Shown here: piece by piece, positions 29,533-38,870 of the stretch
Position numbering within the stretch: the first letter of the stretch is position 1
Layout: each line of letters starts with the position of its first letter
From: Sphingomonas sp. IC081
Lineage (GTDB): Bacteria > Pseudomonadota > Alphaproteobacteria > Sphingomonadales > Sphingomonadaceae
Length of the DNA: 64,000 nt
Assembly: GCF_006874585.1 (NCBI RefSeq)
Contig: NZ_CP029761.1
Location: 1,251,001-1,315,000, forward strand
Direction of reading: 5' to 3'
Notes under the pieces: generated by a model
Told to the model about the DNA's origin: nothing
What the model saw: only the letters and a program-made list of their open reading frames with translations
The model's database searches: none
Position numbers and translations under genes: made by a program

Positions 29533-29925
29533 TCAGAAGCGGCCCAGCGCGATCAGCACGGCCATTACCGAAAGCCCCAGCAGCGTGAGCACGGTGACAA
29601 GTACGCCGGCCATGCGAAACAGGTTGGGCTTGGGGATGTCCATGCCAAGGCCATGCGAGACGCGTCCCAGCATGAAGACCGCACCGACGATGGCGAGCCA
29701 GGGGCCCGCCTTTCCGGTCATTTCTATGGCGGCAACGAGGATCAGCACGAAGGGTGTGCTTTCCACGAAATTGAGCTGGGCGCGCATGCGGCGCGACAGC
29801 AGGTCGTGGCCGCCGTCACCGAAAAGGACCTTCTCGCGCATGCGCAGCTGGCCGATACGTGCTATGTGCCAGAAAGTGATGACGGCCGCTGCCGCCGCAA
29901 GGCACAGCGTGGTTTGAAGAATCAT
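29533..29925 (-). CDS. MAPEG family membrane protein
   Basis: This 130-residue protein with four hydrophobic helices shows the MAPEG pattern: RMREKVLFGDGGHDLLSRRMRAQLNFVESTP between helices 1 and 2, then GRVSHGLGM. MAPEG proteins act in eicosanoid/glutathione metabolism in eukaryotes; bacterial members are poorly defined. ATG 29925. It is divergent from rpmF. Confidence 0.88.
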   Translation of the reverse strand: MILQTTLCLAAAAAVITFWHIARIGQLRMREKVLFGDGGHDLLSRRMRAQLNFVESTPFVLILVAAIEMTGKAGPWLAIVGAVFMLGRVSHGLGMDIPKPNLFRMAGVLVTVLTLLGLSVMAVLIALGRF

Positions 29926-29978
29926 GGGCTCGTTTTCCCCTTTGTCGATTTCGCGTTCTTGCTGCGGGGACGAACGGG

Positions 29979-30006
29979 TTGCAACTGGTGAGAAATCGGT
30001 TATAGG
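29979..30006 (+). promoter_or_regulatory. Candidate promoter of the rpmF-plsX-fabH operon
   Basis: TTGCAA (29979-29984) and TATAGG (30001-30006) are separated by 16 nt, about 85 nt upstream of rpmF. This is a good match to a housekeeping promoter for by-eye prediction. Confidence 0.5.
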
Positions 30007-30090
30007 CGCGCCTTCGCAAGCCGCCGGTCCGCGAAAACGGTTCCCGGCGGCCTTTTTGACATTAATCCAGTTTCAGGAACAGGTGCCGAA

Positions 30091-30270
30091 ATGGCTGTCC
30101 CTAAAAGAAAGACCACCCCGTCCCGCCGTGGCATGCGCCGCAGCCATGATGCGCTGAAGGTCGAAGCTTTCCACGAGTGCCCGAACTGTGGCGAACTCAA
30201 GCGTCCGCACAACCTGTGCAACGCTTGCGGTCACTACAACGGTCGCGAAATCGTCGCGGTCGAAGTCTAA
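30091..30270 (+). CDS. rpmF: 50S ribosomal protein L32
   Basis: The 59-residue protein begins [20 protein letters not shown] and has a zinc-ribbon pair CPNCGE...CNACG (C..C/C..C type L32), so it is the zinc-binding C+ form. It is the first gene of the rpmF-plsX-fabH block conserved across bacteria and starts 84 nt after the candidate promoter. Confidence 0.97.
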   Translation: MAVPKRKTTPSRRGMRRSHDALKVEAFHECPNCGELKRPHNLCNACGHYNGREIVAVEV

Positions 30271-30298
30271 GACCAAAGACGAGTTTCGGAGAAAAAGC

Positions 30299-31360
30299 AT
30301 GAGTCTGCCGCGTATCGCTATCGATGCGATGGGCGGCGACGAAGGTGTGCGCGTCATGATAGAGGGCGCCGCACTTGCGCGCCGTCGCCATGATCAGTTC
30401 AAGTTCCTGCTGGTGGGGGACGAGCCGCGGATCAAATCCGCACTTGAGGCTCATCCCAACCTCAGGGCCAGCTCCGAAATCCTGCATACCGAAGGCGTCA
30501 TCAGCGGTGAGGACAAGCCCAGTCAGGCCTTGCGCCGGGCCAAGGGCACCTCGATGGGGCGCGCTATCGAGGCGGTGAAGGCGGGTGACGCCGGAGCCGC
30601 CGTCAGCGCCGGTAATACCGGCGCGCTGATGGCGATTGCCAAGCTCTCGCTGCGCACGATGCCCGGTATCGACCGGCCCGCGCTTGCCGCCTTGCTGCCG
30701 ACGCTGGAAGACCATGACCTCGTCATGCTCGACCTTGGCGCCAATGCGGAATGCGATGCGCGCAATCTCGTGCAGTTCGCGATCATGGGCGCTGCCTATG
30801 CCCGCGTCGCCACGGGGCGCGAGCAGCCGCGCGTGCGTCTGCTGAATATCGGCACCGAGGAAACCAAGGGCACCGAAATGCTGCGCGATGCGGCTGCGAT
30901 GCTCAAGGCTTCCGCCGCCGACCTGTCGATGTCCTTCGACGGTTTCACCGAGGCCGACAAGCTGGGCCGCGGCGACATGGATGTCGTCGTGACCGACGGT
31001 TTCTCGGGCAATGTCGCGCTGAAGGCGGTGGAAGGTACGGCCCGTTTCGTCGCCGACCTGCTGCGTCGGGGCTTCACCAGTTCGCTGCGCTCGAAGATCG
31101 GGTTCCTGATCTCGAAGCCGGCCACCGAACTGCTCAAGCACCATCTCGATCCCAATAATCATAACGGCGCAGTTTTCCTGGGTCTCAACGGTATCGTGGT
31201 GAAAAGCCATGGCGGCGCCAATGCTGCCGGGGTCGCCAATGCCGTCGCGGTGACTGCGCGACTCCTGGAGGAAAATGTGACCGAGCGGATTTCCGCCGAC
31301 CTCGCCCGTATGGGTGGGACGTCCCTGCGCAAGACGCGCGTCCAGGAAGAGCGCGCCTGA
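30299..31360 (+). CDS. plsX: Phosphate acyltransferase PlsX
   Basis: PlsX makes acyl-phosphate from acyl-ACP, the first step of the PlsX/PlsY route to phosphatidic acid. The 353-residue protein begins [17 protein letters not shown], the family signature, with [11 protein letters not shown] near residue 104. ATG 30299 lies 28 nt after the rpmF stop with GGAGAAA upstream. Its TGA overlaps the fabH ATG by one base (TGATG). Confidence 0.97.
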   Translation: MSLPRIAIDAMGGDEGVRVMIEGAALARRRHDQFKFLLVGDEPRIKSALEAHPNLRASSEILHTEGVISGEDKPSQALRRAKGTSMGRAIEAVKAGDAGAAVSAGNTGALMAIAKLSLRTMPGIDRPALAALLPTLEDHDLVMLDLGANAECDARNLVQFAIMGAAYARVATGREQPRVRLLNIGTEETKGTEMLRDAAAMLKASAADLSMSFDGFTEADKLGRGDMDVVVTDGFSGNVALKAVEGTARFVADLLRRGFTSSLRSKIGFLISKPATELLKHHLDPNNHNGAVFLGLNGIVVKSHGGANAAGVANAVAVTARLLEENVTERISADLARMGGTSLRKTRVQEERA

Positions 31361-32331
31361 TGCGGCGTTCGGTCATCGTCGGCACGGGCTCGGCCCTGCC
31401 GCGCCGCGCGGTCAGCAACGCAGAACTGGCAGAGAAGGTCGATACCAGCGACGAATGGATCGTCGAGCGTACCGGCATCTCCAACCGTCACATCGCCGAT
31501 GCCGACGAGACGACGTCGAGCCTGGCCACCGATGCCGCCCGCAAGGCGATCGAGGCAGCCGGCATCGACGCCGCGTCGATCGATCTCATCGTGCTGGCAA
31601 CGGCCACCCCGGACCAGACGTTCCCGGCCACCGCCACGATCGTCCAGGCCAATCTCGGCTGCCGCGGCGGTATCGCCTTTGACGTGGCGGCTGTCTGCTC
31701 GGGTTTCCTCTACGCGGTTGGTGTTGCCGATTCGATGCTGCGCTCGGGCATGGCCCAGCGTGCGCTGGTGATCGGTTCGGAAACTTTCAGCCGGATTCTC
31801 GACTGGGAAGACCGCACGACGTGCGTGCTTTTCGGCGACGGCGCGGGCGCGATCGTGCTTGAAGCGCAGGAGCAGGAAGACGGCGAGAAGTCGCGCGGTG
31901 TGCTCGCCACCCGTCTGCATGCCGATGGCGCGCATAACCAGCTTCTGTTCGTCGATGGCGGACCGTCGACGACGGGAACCGTTGGCAAGTTGCGCATGAA
32001 AGGCCGCGAGGTGTTCCGTCACGCGGTGACGAATCTCGCCGAAGTGCTTGAGGAAGTGCTGACCGAAACCGGTCACACCGCGCAGGACATCGACTGGCTG
32101 GTGCCGCATCAGGCCAATGCCCGCATTCTCGATGCGACCGCGCGCAAGCTCAATCTTCCCGCCGAAAAGGTGGTGATGACGGTCTCCCAGCACGCCAATA
32201 CCTCCGCTGCATCGGTGCCGCTGGCGCTCGATCAGGCGGTGCGGGACGGCCGAATCGTGAAGGGCGACCTGGTCGTGCTGGAAGCGATGGGCGGCGGCTT
32301 TACCTGGGGTGCCAGCCTGATCCGGATGTAA
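31360..32331 (+). CDS. fabH: 3-oxoacyl-ACP synthase III (KAS III)
   Basis: FabH condenses acetyl-CoA with malonyl-ACP to start fatty acid synthesis. The 323-residue enzyme has the catalytic triad C113 (AAVCSGF), H250 (VPHQANARI) and N280 (HANTSAAS), and ends [13 protein letters not shown] as in true FabH. It is coupled to plsX by a one-base overlap. Confidence 0.97.
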   Translation: MRRSVIVGTGSALPRRAVSNAELAEKVDTSDEWIVERTGISNRHIADADETTSSLATDAARKAIEAAGIDAASIDLIVLATATPDQTFPATATIVQANLGCRGGIAFDVAAVCSGFLYAVGVADSMLRSGMAQRALVIGSETFSRILDWEDRTTCVLFGDGAGAIVLEAQEQEDGEKSRGVLATRLHADGAHNQLLFVDGGPSTTGTVGKLRMKGREVFRHAVTNLAEVLEEVLTETGHTAQDIDWLVPHQANARILDATARKLNLPAEKVVMTVSQHANTSAASVPLALDQAVRDGRIVKGDLVVLEAMGGGFTWGASLIRM

Positions 32332-32442
32332 TTCCGTAGAGCCTGTTTCAAATCGGCGCAGTCTCCTGCGTCGAGCATTGCTTTTCCCTCATTTTTTCAT
32401 ATTATCGTCATGGGGGTTCGGGCTCGAAGGGGATGTGGTGGT

Positions 32443-32739
32443 ATGCGCTCCACGGAAACATTGACAAGGGCTGAGATCGCGGAAGCCATCCATCGCCGGT
32501 TGGGCCTGTCACGGGCAGAATCGCTTGGTATGGTCGAAGCCATTCTTCAGCATATGTCCAACGCATTGACCGATGGGGAGAACGTCAAGATCTCCGGTTT
32601 CGGTACGTTTTTGTTGCGGGACAAGGGTGAACGTATCGGTCGAAATCCCAAGACAGGGATTGAGGTGCCCATCACGCCGCGTCGGGTGATGACGTTCCGT
32701 GCCAGCCAGATGCTCAAGGATCGCATCGCGCAAGTCTGA
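32443..32739 (+). CDS. ihfA: Integration host factor alpha subunit
   Basis: This 98-residue DNABII protein has [20 protein letters not shown] at the start, the [14 protein letters not shown] beta core and the DNA-bending arm tip [12 protein letters not shown]. It forms the IHF heterodimer with IhfB. ATG 32443 is used, with AAGGGG upstream. Position after plsX-fabH and before a MerR gene is the conserved alphaproteobacterial order. A 111-bp gap after fabH leaves room for its own promoter. Confidence 0.95.
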   Translation: MRSTETLTRAEIAEAIHRRLGLSRAESLGMVEAILQHMSNALTDGENVKISGFGTFLLRDKGERIGRNPKTGIEVPITPRRVMTFRASQMLKDRIAQV

Positions 32740-32782
32740 CCATGGCCGCTCTGGGGGCGGTGGCCCGTAAGGAGCGAATTTC

Positions 32783-33211
32783 ATGTCTCAGAATCCGGAT
32801 CGTGATCCGGTGTCGCAAGCGCCGCTTTCTCGTTTTGACGATGGGAAGGCGGCGGATGCGCTGCGCACGATTGGCGAAGTGACCAAGGCTCTGGGCGTGC
32901 GCCAGCACGTGCTGCGTTATTGGGAAGAGCAGTTTCCGGCGCTTCAGCCGATCAAGCGGGCGGGTGGACGCCGCTATTATCGGCCGGAAGACGTTGCCTT
33001 GATCGCCGAGATCGACCGTTTGGTTCACCGCGAGGGGTATACCCTGCGCGGTGCCCGGCAGGCGCTGGAAGGTGGAACCGTGCCGGAAGCGACGGGGCTG
33101 CGAGCGGCTCCGGCGGCAGAACCCGCGTCGCCCGTAGCGGATATTTCGCCCGAACGTCTCGCGCGGCTGCGCGCCATCCGCGACAAGCTGGCAGCGGCCC
33201 TGGCCGCCTGA
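32783..33211 (+). CDS. MerR family transcriptional regulator
   Basis: The 142-residue protein has a MerR winged HTH (about residues 30-100: TIGEVTKALGVRQHVLRYWE, then RAGGRRYYRPEDVALI). A short Pro/Ala-rich linker and a small C-terminal helix follow. There is no cysteine cluster or obvious ligand domain. It follows ihfA as in many alphaproteobacteria. The target is unknown. Confidence 0.9.
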   Translation: MSQNPDRDPVSQAPLSRFDDGKAADALRTIGEVTKALGVRQHVLRYWEEQFPALQPIKRAGGRRYYRPEDVALIAEIDRLVHREGYTLRGARQALEGGTVPEATGLRAAPAAEPASPVADISPERLARLRAIRDKLAAALAA

Positions 33212-33257
33212 GGTTGCATTTGTCCTGATCAGCGCGGCGCGAGGCCCCTGCTGCCGA

Positions 33258-33803
33258 TCAGAATTCGATCTGCGGGCCCAGTTCTGGGTCCAGGTCGCGC
33301 GGGCGGGTGAGGTGCACCAGTCGGCCGCAGCCGTCGGTAATCTCGCTCCAGGATTCGATGTCCAGTTCGATCACGGCAAAGGCGGCGGTCGGAAACTTCT
33401 CCTCGACCATGTCTCGCATCGGGCTTGACCCGTCGTCGGGCACGAGGTCGAAGATCAGGTCTTCGAGGCCCGGATTGTGGCCGACAAGCATGAGCGTGCG
33501 GGGGTCGGTGGTCTGCTCGCGCAGCAGGTCCATGAGAATGGCCGAACTGGCGAGATAGAGGCGGCGGTCCCAGGTGATCGGCGGCGATTCGCCGGCAGCT
33601 TCCTCGGCCAATTCGATCGTCTGCGCGGCGCGCACCGCCGGAGAGGCGAGGATGCGGTTCCATTTCACCGCATGGTCACGGATGTGCAGGCCCATTAAGG
33701 CCGCGCCCTTGCGTCCGCGCTTGTTCAGCGGGCGGTCGAAATCCCGCAGGCGGGCGTCGTTCCAGTCGGATTTGGCGTGCCTGAAAATGCCGAGAGTTTT
33801 CAT
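33258..33803 (-). CDS. Histidine phosphatase family protein (SixA-like)
   Basis: This 181-residue phosphoglycerate-mutase-fold protein has the RHAKSDW phosphate-binding motif at 8-14 and the second catalytic histidine in LVGHNPG. SixA-type members dephosphorylate phosphohistidine on signalling or PTS proteins; the substrate here is not known. ATG 33803 lies 28 nt after the stop of the helicase gene on the same strand, so the two probably share a transcript. Confidence 0.88.
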   Translation of the reverse strand: MKTLGIFRHAKSDWNDARLRDFDRPLNKRGRKGAALMGLHIRDHAVKWNRILASPAVRAAQTIELAEEAAGESPPITWDRRLYLASSAILMDLLREQTTDPRTLMLVGHNPGLEDLIFDLVPDDGSSPMRDMVEEKFPTAAFAVIELDIESWSEITDGCGRLVHLTRPRDLDPELGPQIEF

Positions 33804-33830
33804 GCGGGGATCAAGCTCACACTGAACGGG

Positions 33831-36551
33831 TCAAACCGGCGGGCGGGCGTGATTGCCGTCCTTGACGGTTTCCCCTGAAACACTTGCGGCCACGCGATGC
33901 AAGGCTTCTTCCAGTGAAATCCGATGAACCGGGGTGCCCTTCGGGAACGCGCTCAGGAGGCGCGAAGGGAAGGCCGAGGAGAGGACGACAAAATGGCCGC
34001 GGTCGCCGCGGCTGCGGATAAGGCGGCCGAACGCCTGCGCCAGCTTGGCGCGGATCAGGCCGTCGTCGTAGGACGAGCCGCCCCCGGCCAGCCGCCGCGC
34101 GCGGTGCAGGATGGTGGGGCGCGGCCATGGCACTTGCTCCATGACGACAAGCCGCAGCGAATGGCCGGGCACGTCCACGCCGTCGCGCAGGGCATCGGTA
34201 CCCAGCAGCGAGGCGGCGGGATCGTCACGGAAAATGTCGACCAGCGTGCCGGTGTCGATCGGATCGACATGCTGGGCGTAGAGCGGCAGGCCGCCGCGTG
34301 CGAGACGGTCGGCAATGCGTCCATGCACGGCGCGCAGGCGGCGGATCGCGGTGAACAGGCCGAGCACGCCGCCTCCCGAAGCCTCGATCAACCGGCCGTA
34401 GGCACCGGCGAGCGCGGGGATGTCGCCGCGCGGGATGTCGTTGACGATCAGCACTTCGGCCTGCTCGGCATAGTCGAAGGGGCTGAGATGTTCGGAGAGT
34501 TTCGGGGTGACTTCGATATAGGGCACGCCCGAGCGCTTGATCGCCTTTTCCCAGCCTTCGCCGTCGCGCAGCGTGGCCGAGGTCATGACCACGCCATGGG
34601 CCGGTTCCAGCACGACACTGGCGAACGGCTTCATCGGATCGAGCCAGTGGCGGTGGATGCCGATATCGTATTCGCGCGCGTCGGACCGGTCGACCGCCAG
34701 CCAGTCCACATATTCGGGATCGGCGGGGCCGCTGAGCCGGGCCAGCATCGTTTCCCATGCCGAGAGCAGGTCGATCCGCCAGCCGAGCGATTGGCGGGCG
34801 CCTTCGATACGGGCGCGGCCGGGGCCGTCGAGCCAGTCCGGCCCGTCCTCGAGCAGGGCCTCGAGCCGCAGGCCGAGCCGCATCAGCGGCTGCCGCAGTT
34901 CGGCCAGAGCCTCGCGCGCGGCCTCGGCGCGTTCGACGAAGGGGCCGTCGAGGCCCGCGGCTTCGGTTTCGAGGCCGTAGCCCGCTTCCTGTCCGCCGCT
35001 CTCGTCGCGGGCGTAGACGGTGGCGCGGGCGGCGGCGAACAGCTCTTCCAGCGGGCCGGAGGGCGCGCCGTCGACGATGCGCTGCATCCAGCTGTCGCCG
35101 GGTAGGGACTCGGCGGCGGCGCAGGCGGCGGTGATGGCCTTGGCCCCGGCCTCGTCATAACTGGCGACGTCGGCAAGGCGGGCGGAGAGGCCGCGGCGGC
35201 GGCCACGCGCGTTCTTTTCGGGGCCGATCACCCAGCGGCGCAGTTCGATGGCCTCGGCGCCGGTGAGCGCGGCGGCGAACGTGGAATCGGCGGCGTCGAA
35301 AACGTGATGGCCTTCGTCGAACACCACGCGGGTAGGGCGGGAGGCCTGATCGCGCCCGCGCGCGGCGTTGATCATGACAAGCGCGTGATTGCCGATCACG
35401 AGGTCGGCGCCGACGCTGGCGCGGGTGGCGCGCTCGATGAAGCATTTGCGGAAATGCGGGCAGCCGGCGTAGACGCATTCACCGCGCCGGTCGGTCAGCG
35501 CAGTGATGCCGCGCTGGCGGAACAGCGTGCCGAGCCAGCCCGGCAGGTCGCCGCCGATCATGTCGCCATCCTGCGAATAGGCGGCCCAGCGTGCGACGAG
35601 TTGCGCCATGATCGCGGCGCGGCCCGCAAAGCCGCCTTGCAGCGCGTCTTCGAGGTTCAGCAGGCAGAGGTAGTTCTCGCGGCCCTTGCGCACGACCACG
35701 GGCTGGCTTCCGTCCGGCCGATACTCGGGCCAGGCGCGGCGGCTTTCCTTGCGGAGCTGGCGCTGGAGCGCCTTGGTATACGTCGATACCCAGACGGTGC
35801 CGCCCGATTCCTGCGCCCAGAGCGAGGCCGGTGCGAGATAACCGAGGGTCTTGCCGATGCCGGTTCCGGCCTGTGCCAGCACCACATGCGGGCGGCCACG
35901 TGCCTCGCGCGGGGCGAAGGCATAGGCCGCTTCGGCGGCATAGGCCTGCTGGGTGGGGCGCTGTTCGGCATTGCTGCCGGTCAGTTCGGCCAGTCGGCGC
36001 AGCACGGCATCGGGTTCGAGCACGATCTGGCGGGGCTGCGGCAGTTCGGGCGTCTCTTCCCATTCGGGCAGGCGGGTGAACAGCCAGCGCTCCGCCCGTT
36101 CCGGTTTGCGGATGTGTGCCCCGAGCAGGCCTGCCCAGGGCCAGCGCATGCGCACCAGCGATTGCAGGCCGGTCCATGCGCCTTCGCGTTCGGCCCATTG
36201 GTCGCTTTCGCAAGTTGCCAGCAGCGCCCCGGCAGCCTCCTGAAGCAGCCTGGGCACCTCGGCATCGCCCTTGGGTTCGTCGAGCCCCAGGGCGTGGGCA
36301 AGCCCCTTGGCGGTGGGGACGACAAAGCGGGCAGGGTGCACGAAGGCAAACAGTTCCAGCAGGTCGAGCCCGGACAGATCGGGGTAGCCGAGTCGGGTGG
36401 CGACGAGCGGGGCGTTGAGGATCAGCAGCGGGGTGTCGGCGGCTGCGGTGACTGCCTCGCCTTTGGAAACGGGACGAGTCGAGCCGGAACCCTCGCGCAG
36501 CCAGGAGCCTGCGTGGCTGGCGTGGAGGGCGGGGATGGAGAGGGCGGCCAT
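33831..36551 (-). CDS. DinG/YoaA-like Fe-S ATP-dependent DNA helicase
   Basis: This 906-residue XPD/DinG-family superfamily 2 helicase has Walker A GTGIGKT at 229-235, four cysteines placed to bind a 4Fe-4S cluster (C296, C359, C364, C370) and DEGH at 412-415. Motif VI (QAFGRLIRSRGDRG) lies near the C-terminus. The roughly 200-residue N-terminal region before the helicase core is longer than in E. coli DinG. It likely unwinds 5'-tailed DNA in replication or repair conflicts. ATG 36551. Confidence 0.9.
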   Translation of the reverse strand: MAALSIPALHASHAGSWLREGSGSTRPVSKGEAVTAAADTPLLILNAPLVATRLGYPDLSGLDLLELFAFVHPARFVVPTAKGLAHALGLDEPKGDAEVPRLLQEAAGALLATCESDQWAEREGAWTGLQSLVRMRWPWAGLLGAHIRKPERAERWLFTRLPEWEETPELPQPRQIVLEPDAVLRRLAELTGSNAEQRPTQQAYAAEAAYAFAPREARGRPHVVLAQAGTGIGKTLGYLAPASLWAQESGGTVWVSTYTKALQRQLRKESRRAWPEYRPDGSQPVVVRKGRENYLCLLNLEDALQGGFAGRAAIMAQLVARWAAYSQDGDMIGGDLPGWLGTLFRQRGITALTDRRGECVYAGCPHFRKCFIERATRASVGADLVIGNHALVMINAARGRDQASRPTRVVFDEGHHVFDAADSTFAAALTGAEAIELRRWVIGPEKNARGRRRGLSARLADVASYDEAGAKAITAACAAAESLPGDSWMQRIVDGAPSGPLEELFAAARATVYARDESGGQEAGYGLETEAAGLDGPFVERAEAAREALAELRQPLMRLGLRLEALLEDGPDWLDGPGRARIEGARQSLGWRIDLLSAWETMLARLSGPADPEYVDWLAVDRSDAREYDIGIHRHWLDPMKPFASVVLEPAHGVVMTSATLRDGEGWEKAIKRSGVPYIEVTPKLSEHLSPFDYAEQAEVLIVNDIPRGDIPALAGAYGRLIEASGGGVLGLFTAIRRLRAVHGRIADRLARGGLPLYAQHVDPIDTGTLVDIFRDDPAASLLGTDALRDGVDVPGHSLRLVVMEQVPWPRPTILHRARRLAGGGSSYDDGLIRAKLAQAFGRLIRSRGDRGHFVVLSSAFPSRLLSAFPKGTPVHRISLEEALHRVAASVSGETVKDGNHARPPV

Positions 36552-36651
36552 TGCCCCGTCTTAGGCACGGCGGAACGGAAAGGGAAACCCGGCAATGCCC
36601 GGTTTTGGCGGAAACGCGCGCTTCAGTGGCGTTCTCATTAAAAAAATACAT

Positions 36652-36699
36652 CAAGATACATTTTAGGTTCTTGCGGAATGCGATTTAAAATATATCTTG
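36652..36699 (+). promoter_or_regulatory. PadR-type operator and promoter: 14-bp inverted repeat
   Basis: Arms 36652-36665 (CAAGATACATTTTA) and 36686-36699 (TAAAATATATCTTG) are complementary with one mismatch over 14 bp, spaced by 20 nt. The right arm contains TAAAAT, a good -10, with TTAGGT 17 nt upstream. The AT-rich ATGTATCTTG half sites resemble PadR-family operators, and the next gene encodes a PadR regulator, so autoregulation is likely. Confidence 0.6.
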
Positions 36700-36731
36700 A
36701 GTCCATCATGAAGATAGGAAACGAGAAGAGA

Positions 36732-37505
36732 ATGATGAAGCATCATCACAACTGCGGCATGGGTCGCGGAAGTCGTGGCGAACACGGCGGGCGCGGCGAA
36801 GAGTTCCGCGGTGAGGTTCGTGGCGAACGCCATGGTGAGGGCCGTTTCGGTCCGCGCGGCATGCGTGGTCGCGGTGGTTTCGGCATGGAGCGTGGACCGT
36901 TCGGCCGCGACGGCGGCGATTTCGAGGGCGGCTTCCCCGGCGGTCGTGGACGCGGTCGCGGCGGTCGCGGTGAAGGTTTTGGCGGCGGTTTCGGGGGCGG
37001 TTTCGGCCCCGGCGGTGGCCGGATGGGCGGTGGACGCCGCAAGCGGCTGTTCGATCAGGCGGAACTGCAGATCCTGCTGCTCGCGCTGATCGTCGAGGCG
37101 CCGCGTCACGGCTATGAACTGATCCGCGAGATCGAGGCGTTTTCGGGCGGCGACTATGCGCCGAGCCCGGGCGTGGTCTATCCGGCGCTGACCTACATGG
37201 AAGAAGCGGGCCTGATCGCGGCCACGGCCGAAGAGGGGGCCCGCAAGTCCTACGAGGCGACCGGGGAAGGCCGTACGCAGGCTGAAGCCGATGCCGAGAA
37301 GGCCGTCTTGCTCAAGGCCCGCCTGTCGGCACTGGCAGAGGCGCGCGACCGGGTCGATCCCGCGCCGGTGCGCCGGGCCATCCATGCCCTGCGGACTGCG
37401 GTGCACGACCGTCTTTCCAAGGACGGTGCCGATCGCGAGATCATCCTCCAGATCGCCGATGCGCTCGACGAGGCGACCCGCAAGATCGAAAGGATCGCAG
37501 GATGA
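36732..37505 (+). CDS. PadR family transcriptional regulator with RGG-rich N-terminal arm
   Basis: The C-terminal part (from about residue 105) is a PadR winged HTH: QAELQILLLALIVEAPRHGY then GVVYPALTYMEEAGLI, plus a helical dimerisation tail. It is preceded by about 100 residues of low-complexity Gly/Arg sequence with repeated RGG/GGFGG units, opening with MMKHHHNC. I choose ATG 36732 because AGGAAACGAGAAGAG precedes it; ATG 36708 and ATG 36678 (the latter inside the operator) are in frame. The stop overlaps the DUF2218 start as ATGA. The His/Cys start could bind metal; the arm could bind nucleic acid. Confidence 0.88.
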   Translation: MMKHHHNCGMGRGSRGEHGGRGEEFRGEVRGERHGEGRFGPRGMRGRGGFGMERGPFGRDGGDFEGGFPGGRGRGRGGRGEGFGGGFGGGFGPGGGRMGGGRRKRLFDQAELQILLLALIVEAPRHGYELIREIEAFSGGDYAPSPGVVYPALTYMEEAGLIAATAEEGARKSYEATGEGRTQAEADAEKAVLLKARLSALAEARDRVDPAPVRRAIHALRTAVHDRLSKDGADREIILQIADALDEATRKIERIAG

Positions 37506-37807
37506 GCCACACGATCGGGGCAGAGGTCGCCACGCCCAATGGCGCGAAGTACGTGCTGCAGCTCTGCAAGCACTGGAGCCACAAGCTCGAAACCACTGTG
37601 GAAGGCAGCACCGGCACGGTGACCTTCCCCAATGCGGTGGCGACGATGGCGGCGGGGGATACCGGCATCGCCATCGCCATCACCGGTGAAAACCGGGACG
37701 ACGTGCAGGGGCTGACCGATGTGGTCGCCCGGCACATCGACCGCTTCGCTTTCCGCGAAGCGCCGCTCACCTACGACTGGAAGTGGCAGGATATCGCACG
37801 GCCGTAA
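37502..37807 (+). CDS. DUF2218 domain protein
   Basis: This 101-residue protein of the DUF2218 family has AEVATPNGAKYVLQLCKHWSHK near the start and HIDRFAFREAPLTYDW at the end. DUF2218 genes are often found beside PadR regulators and siderophore-interacting flavoproteins; only the PadR partner is present here. Its ATG overlaps the PadR stop by 4 nt. A strong terminator follows. Confidence 0.9.
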   Translation: MSHTIGAEVATPNGAKYVLQLCKHWSHKLETTVEGSTGTVTFPNAVATMAAGDTGIAIAITGENRDDVQGLTDVVARHIDRFAFREAPLTYDWKWQDIARP

Positions 37808-37831
37808 TCCGCCGAAGCTTTCGTCACGCAG

Positions 37832-37877
37832 TGAAGCGGCCCGCTCTCCGGATGGAGGGCGGGCCGCTTCATTTTTT
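37832..37877 (+). terminator. Intrinsic terminator of the PadR-DUF2218 operon
   Basis: Stem TGAAGCGGCCCGC (37832-37844) pairs with 37859-37871 and is followed by TTTTTT at 37872-37877. Confidence 0.93.
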
Positions 37878-37878
37878 G

Positions 37879-38793
37879 TCAGGCCGCGCGCTTGTCCGGC
37901 GTGTGGGCGTGATCGATCGGCAGGGCTTCCTTGAAGGTGTTGGTCACGTAAGGGTAGGGGATCTCGATGCCTTCTTGGTCGAGCGCCGCCTTGATGCGCT
38001 TGATCACCGCGCTTTTCACGACGCGAAGGTCGTTTGTGGTTGTCAGCGTCCACCACTGGACCAGGAAGTCCACCGAACTGGCGTTGAATTCCTGGGCCAC
38101 CACCAGCACACCCTTGGCCAGGTCGAGGCCATCGGTTCCTTCCACTGCAGTGCGGATCACCCGCTCGGCTTCGTCGAGGTCGCTGTCGTAGGAGACGCCG
38201 ACGACGACTTCGTTCCGGCGCACCGGCTCGTCGGTCAGGATGAGCACCGGGTTCTTGAACAGCATCGAGTTGGGCACGACCGTGAGTTCGCCGGTGAACT
38301 GGCGGATATGGGTTTCGCGCAGGGTAATGCGTTCGACCTTGCCGGTGATGCCCTGGCACTGAATCGAATCGCCGATGTTCATCTTGTCGCGCAGCATGAT
38401 GAGCACGCCCGCGAGGAAGTTCTCGAAGATGTCCTGAAACGCGAAACCGATGGCGAGGGCGCCGACGCCGAGGCCGGCGAAAGCGCCTGCAGGGGTGAAG
38501 CTTGGCACTGCCACCGTCAGGGCGACCAGCGAGCCGATGATCCAGACGAACAGGCGTACAAGAGTGTCGAGCAATTGCTTGAGATCGTTGCGGATCGTTG
38601 CGCGGGATGTCAGCTTGTCGGCCAGGCGCACGGCGAAGCGGGCAAGCGCCCAGGTAACCATGAGCACCATGAGCGCGATGACGAGGCTGGGCAGGGCCTG
38701 CACGAAGCCCTCGGCCATGCTTTCGAGCTGTTTCTGCAGGGTATCAACGTACTTCACGACTTGACCATGTCCTTCTGCGACCTGAAAATTCAC
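37879..38793 (-). CDS. Small-conductance mechanosensitive channel, MscS family
   Basis: Three N-terminal hydrophobic helices lead into the pore helix GAFAGLGVGALAIGFAFQDIFENFLAG, with the Gly/Ala packing typical of TM3 of MscS. The cytoplasmic beta and alpha/beta domains follow. It releases solutes on hypo-osmotic shock. GTG 38793 (VNFQVAEG) has GGGGAG 6 nt upstream and gives 304 residues; GTG 38757 (VKYVDTLQ) is an alternative, and the longer reading to 38901 would overlap the lysS start. It is divergent from lysS. Confidence 0.9.
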   Translation of the reverse strand: MNFQVAEGHGQVVKYVDTLQKQLESMAEGFVQALPSLVIALMVLMVTWALARFAVRLADKLTSRATIRNDLKQLLDTLVRLFVWIIGSLVALTVAVPSFTPAGAFAGLGVGALAIGFAFQDIFENFLAGVLIMLRDKMNIGDSIQCQGITGKVERITLRETHIRQFTGELTVVPNSMLFKNPVLILTDEPVRRNEVVVGVSYDSDLDEAERVIRTAVEGTDGLDLAKGVLVVAQEFNASSVDFLVQWWTLTTTNDLRVVKSAVIKRIKAALDQEGIEIPYPYVTNTFKEALPIDHAHTPDKRAA

Positions 38794-38870
38794 AACGGCT
38801 CCCCGTTCGAGTGGTTCCCCGCACAGCTTCGCGCTTGCGAAATGCGGCAAATTCGCGTCATAGCGCGCGC

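Noticed and set aside
29359..29991. 210-codon plus-strand frame across the MBL-MAPEG junction
   Set aside because: It crosses a strong intrinsic terminator and is antisense to a clear MAPEG gene.
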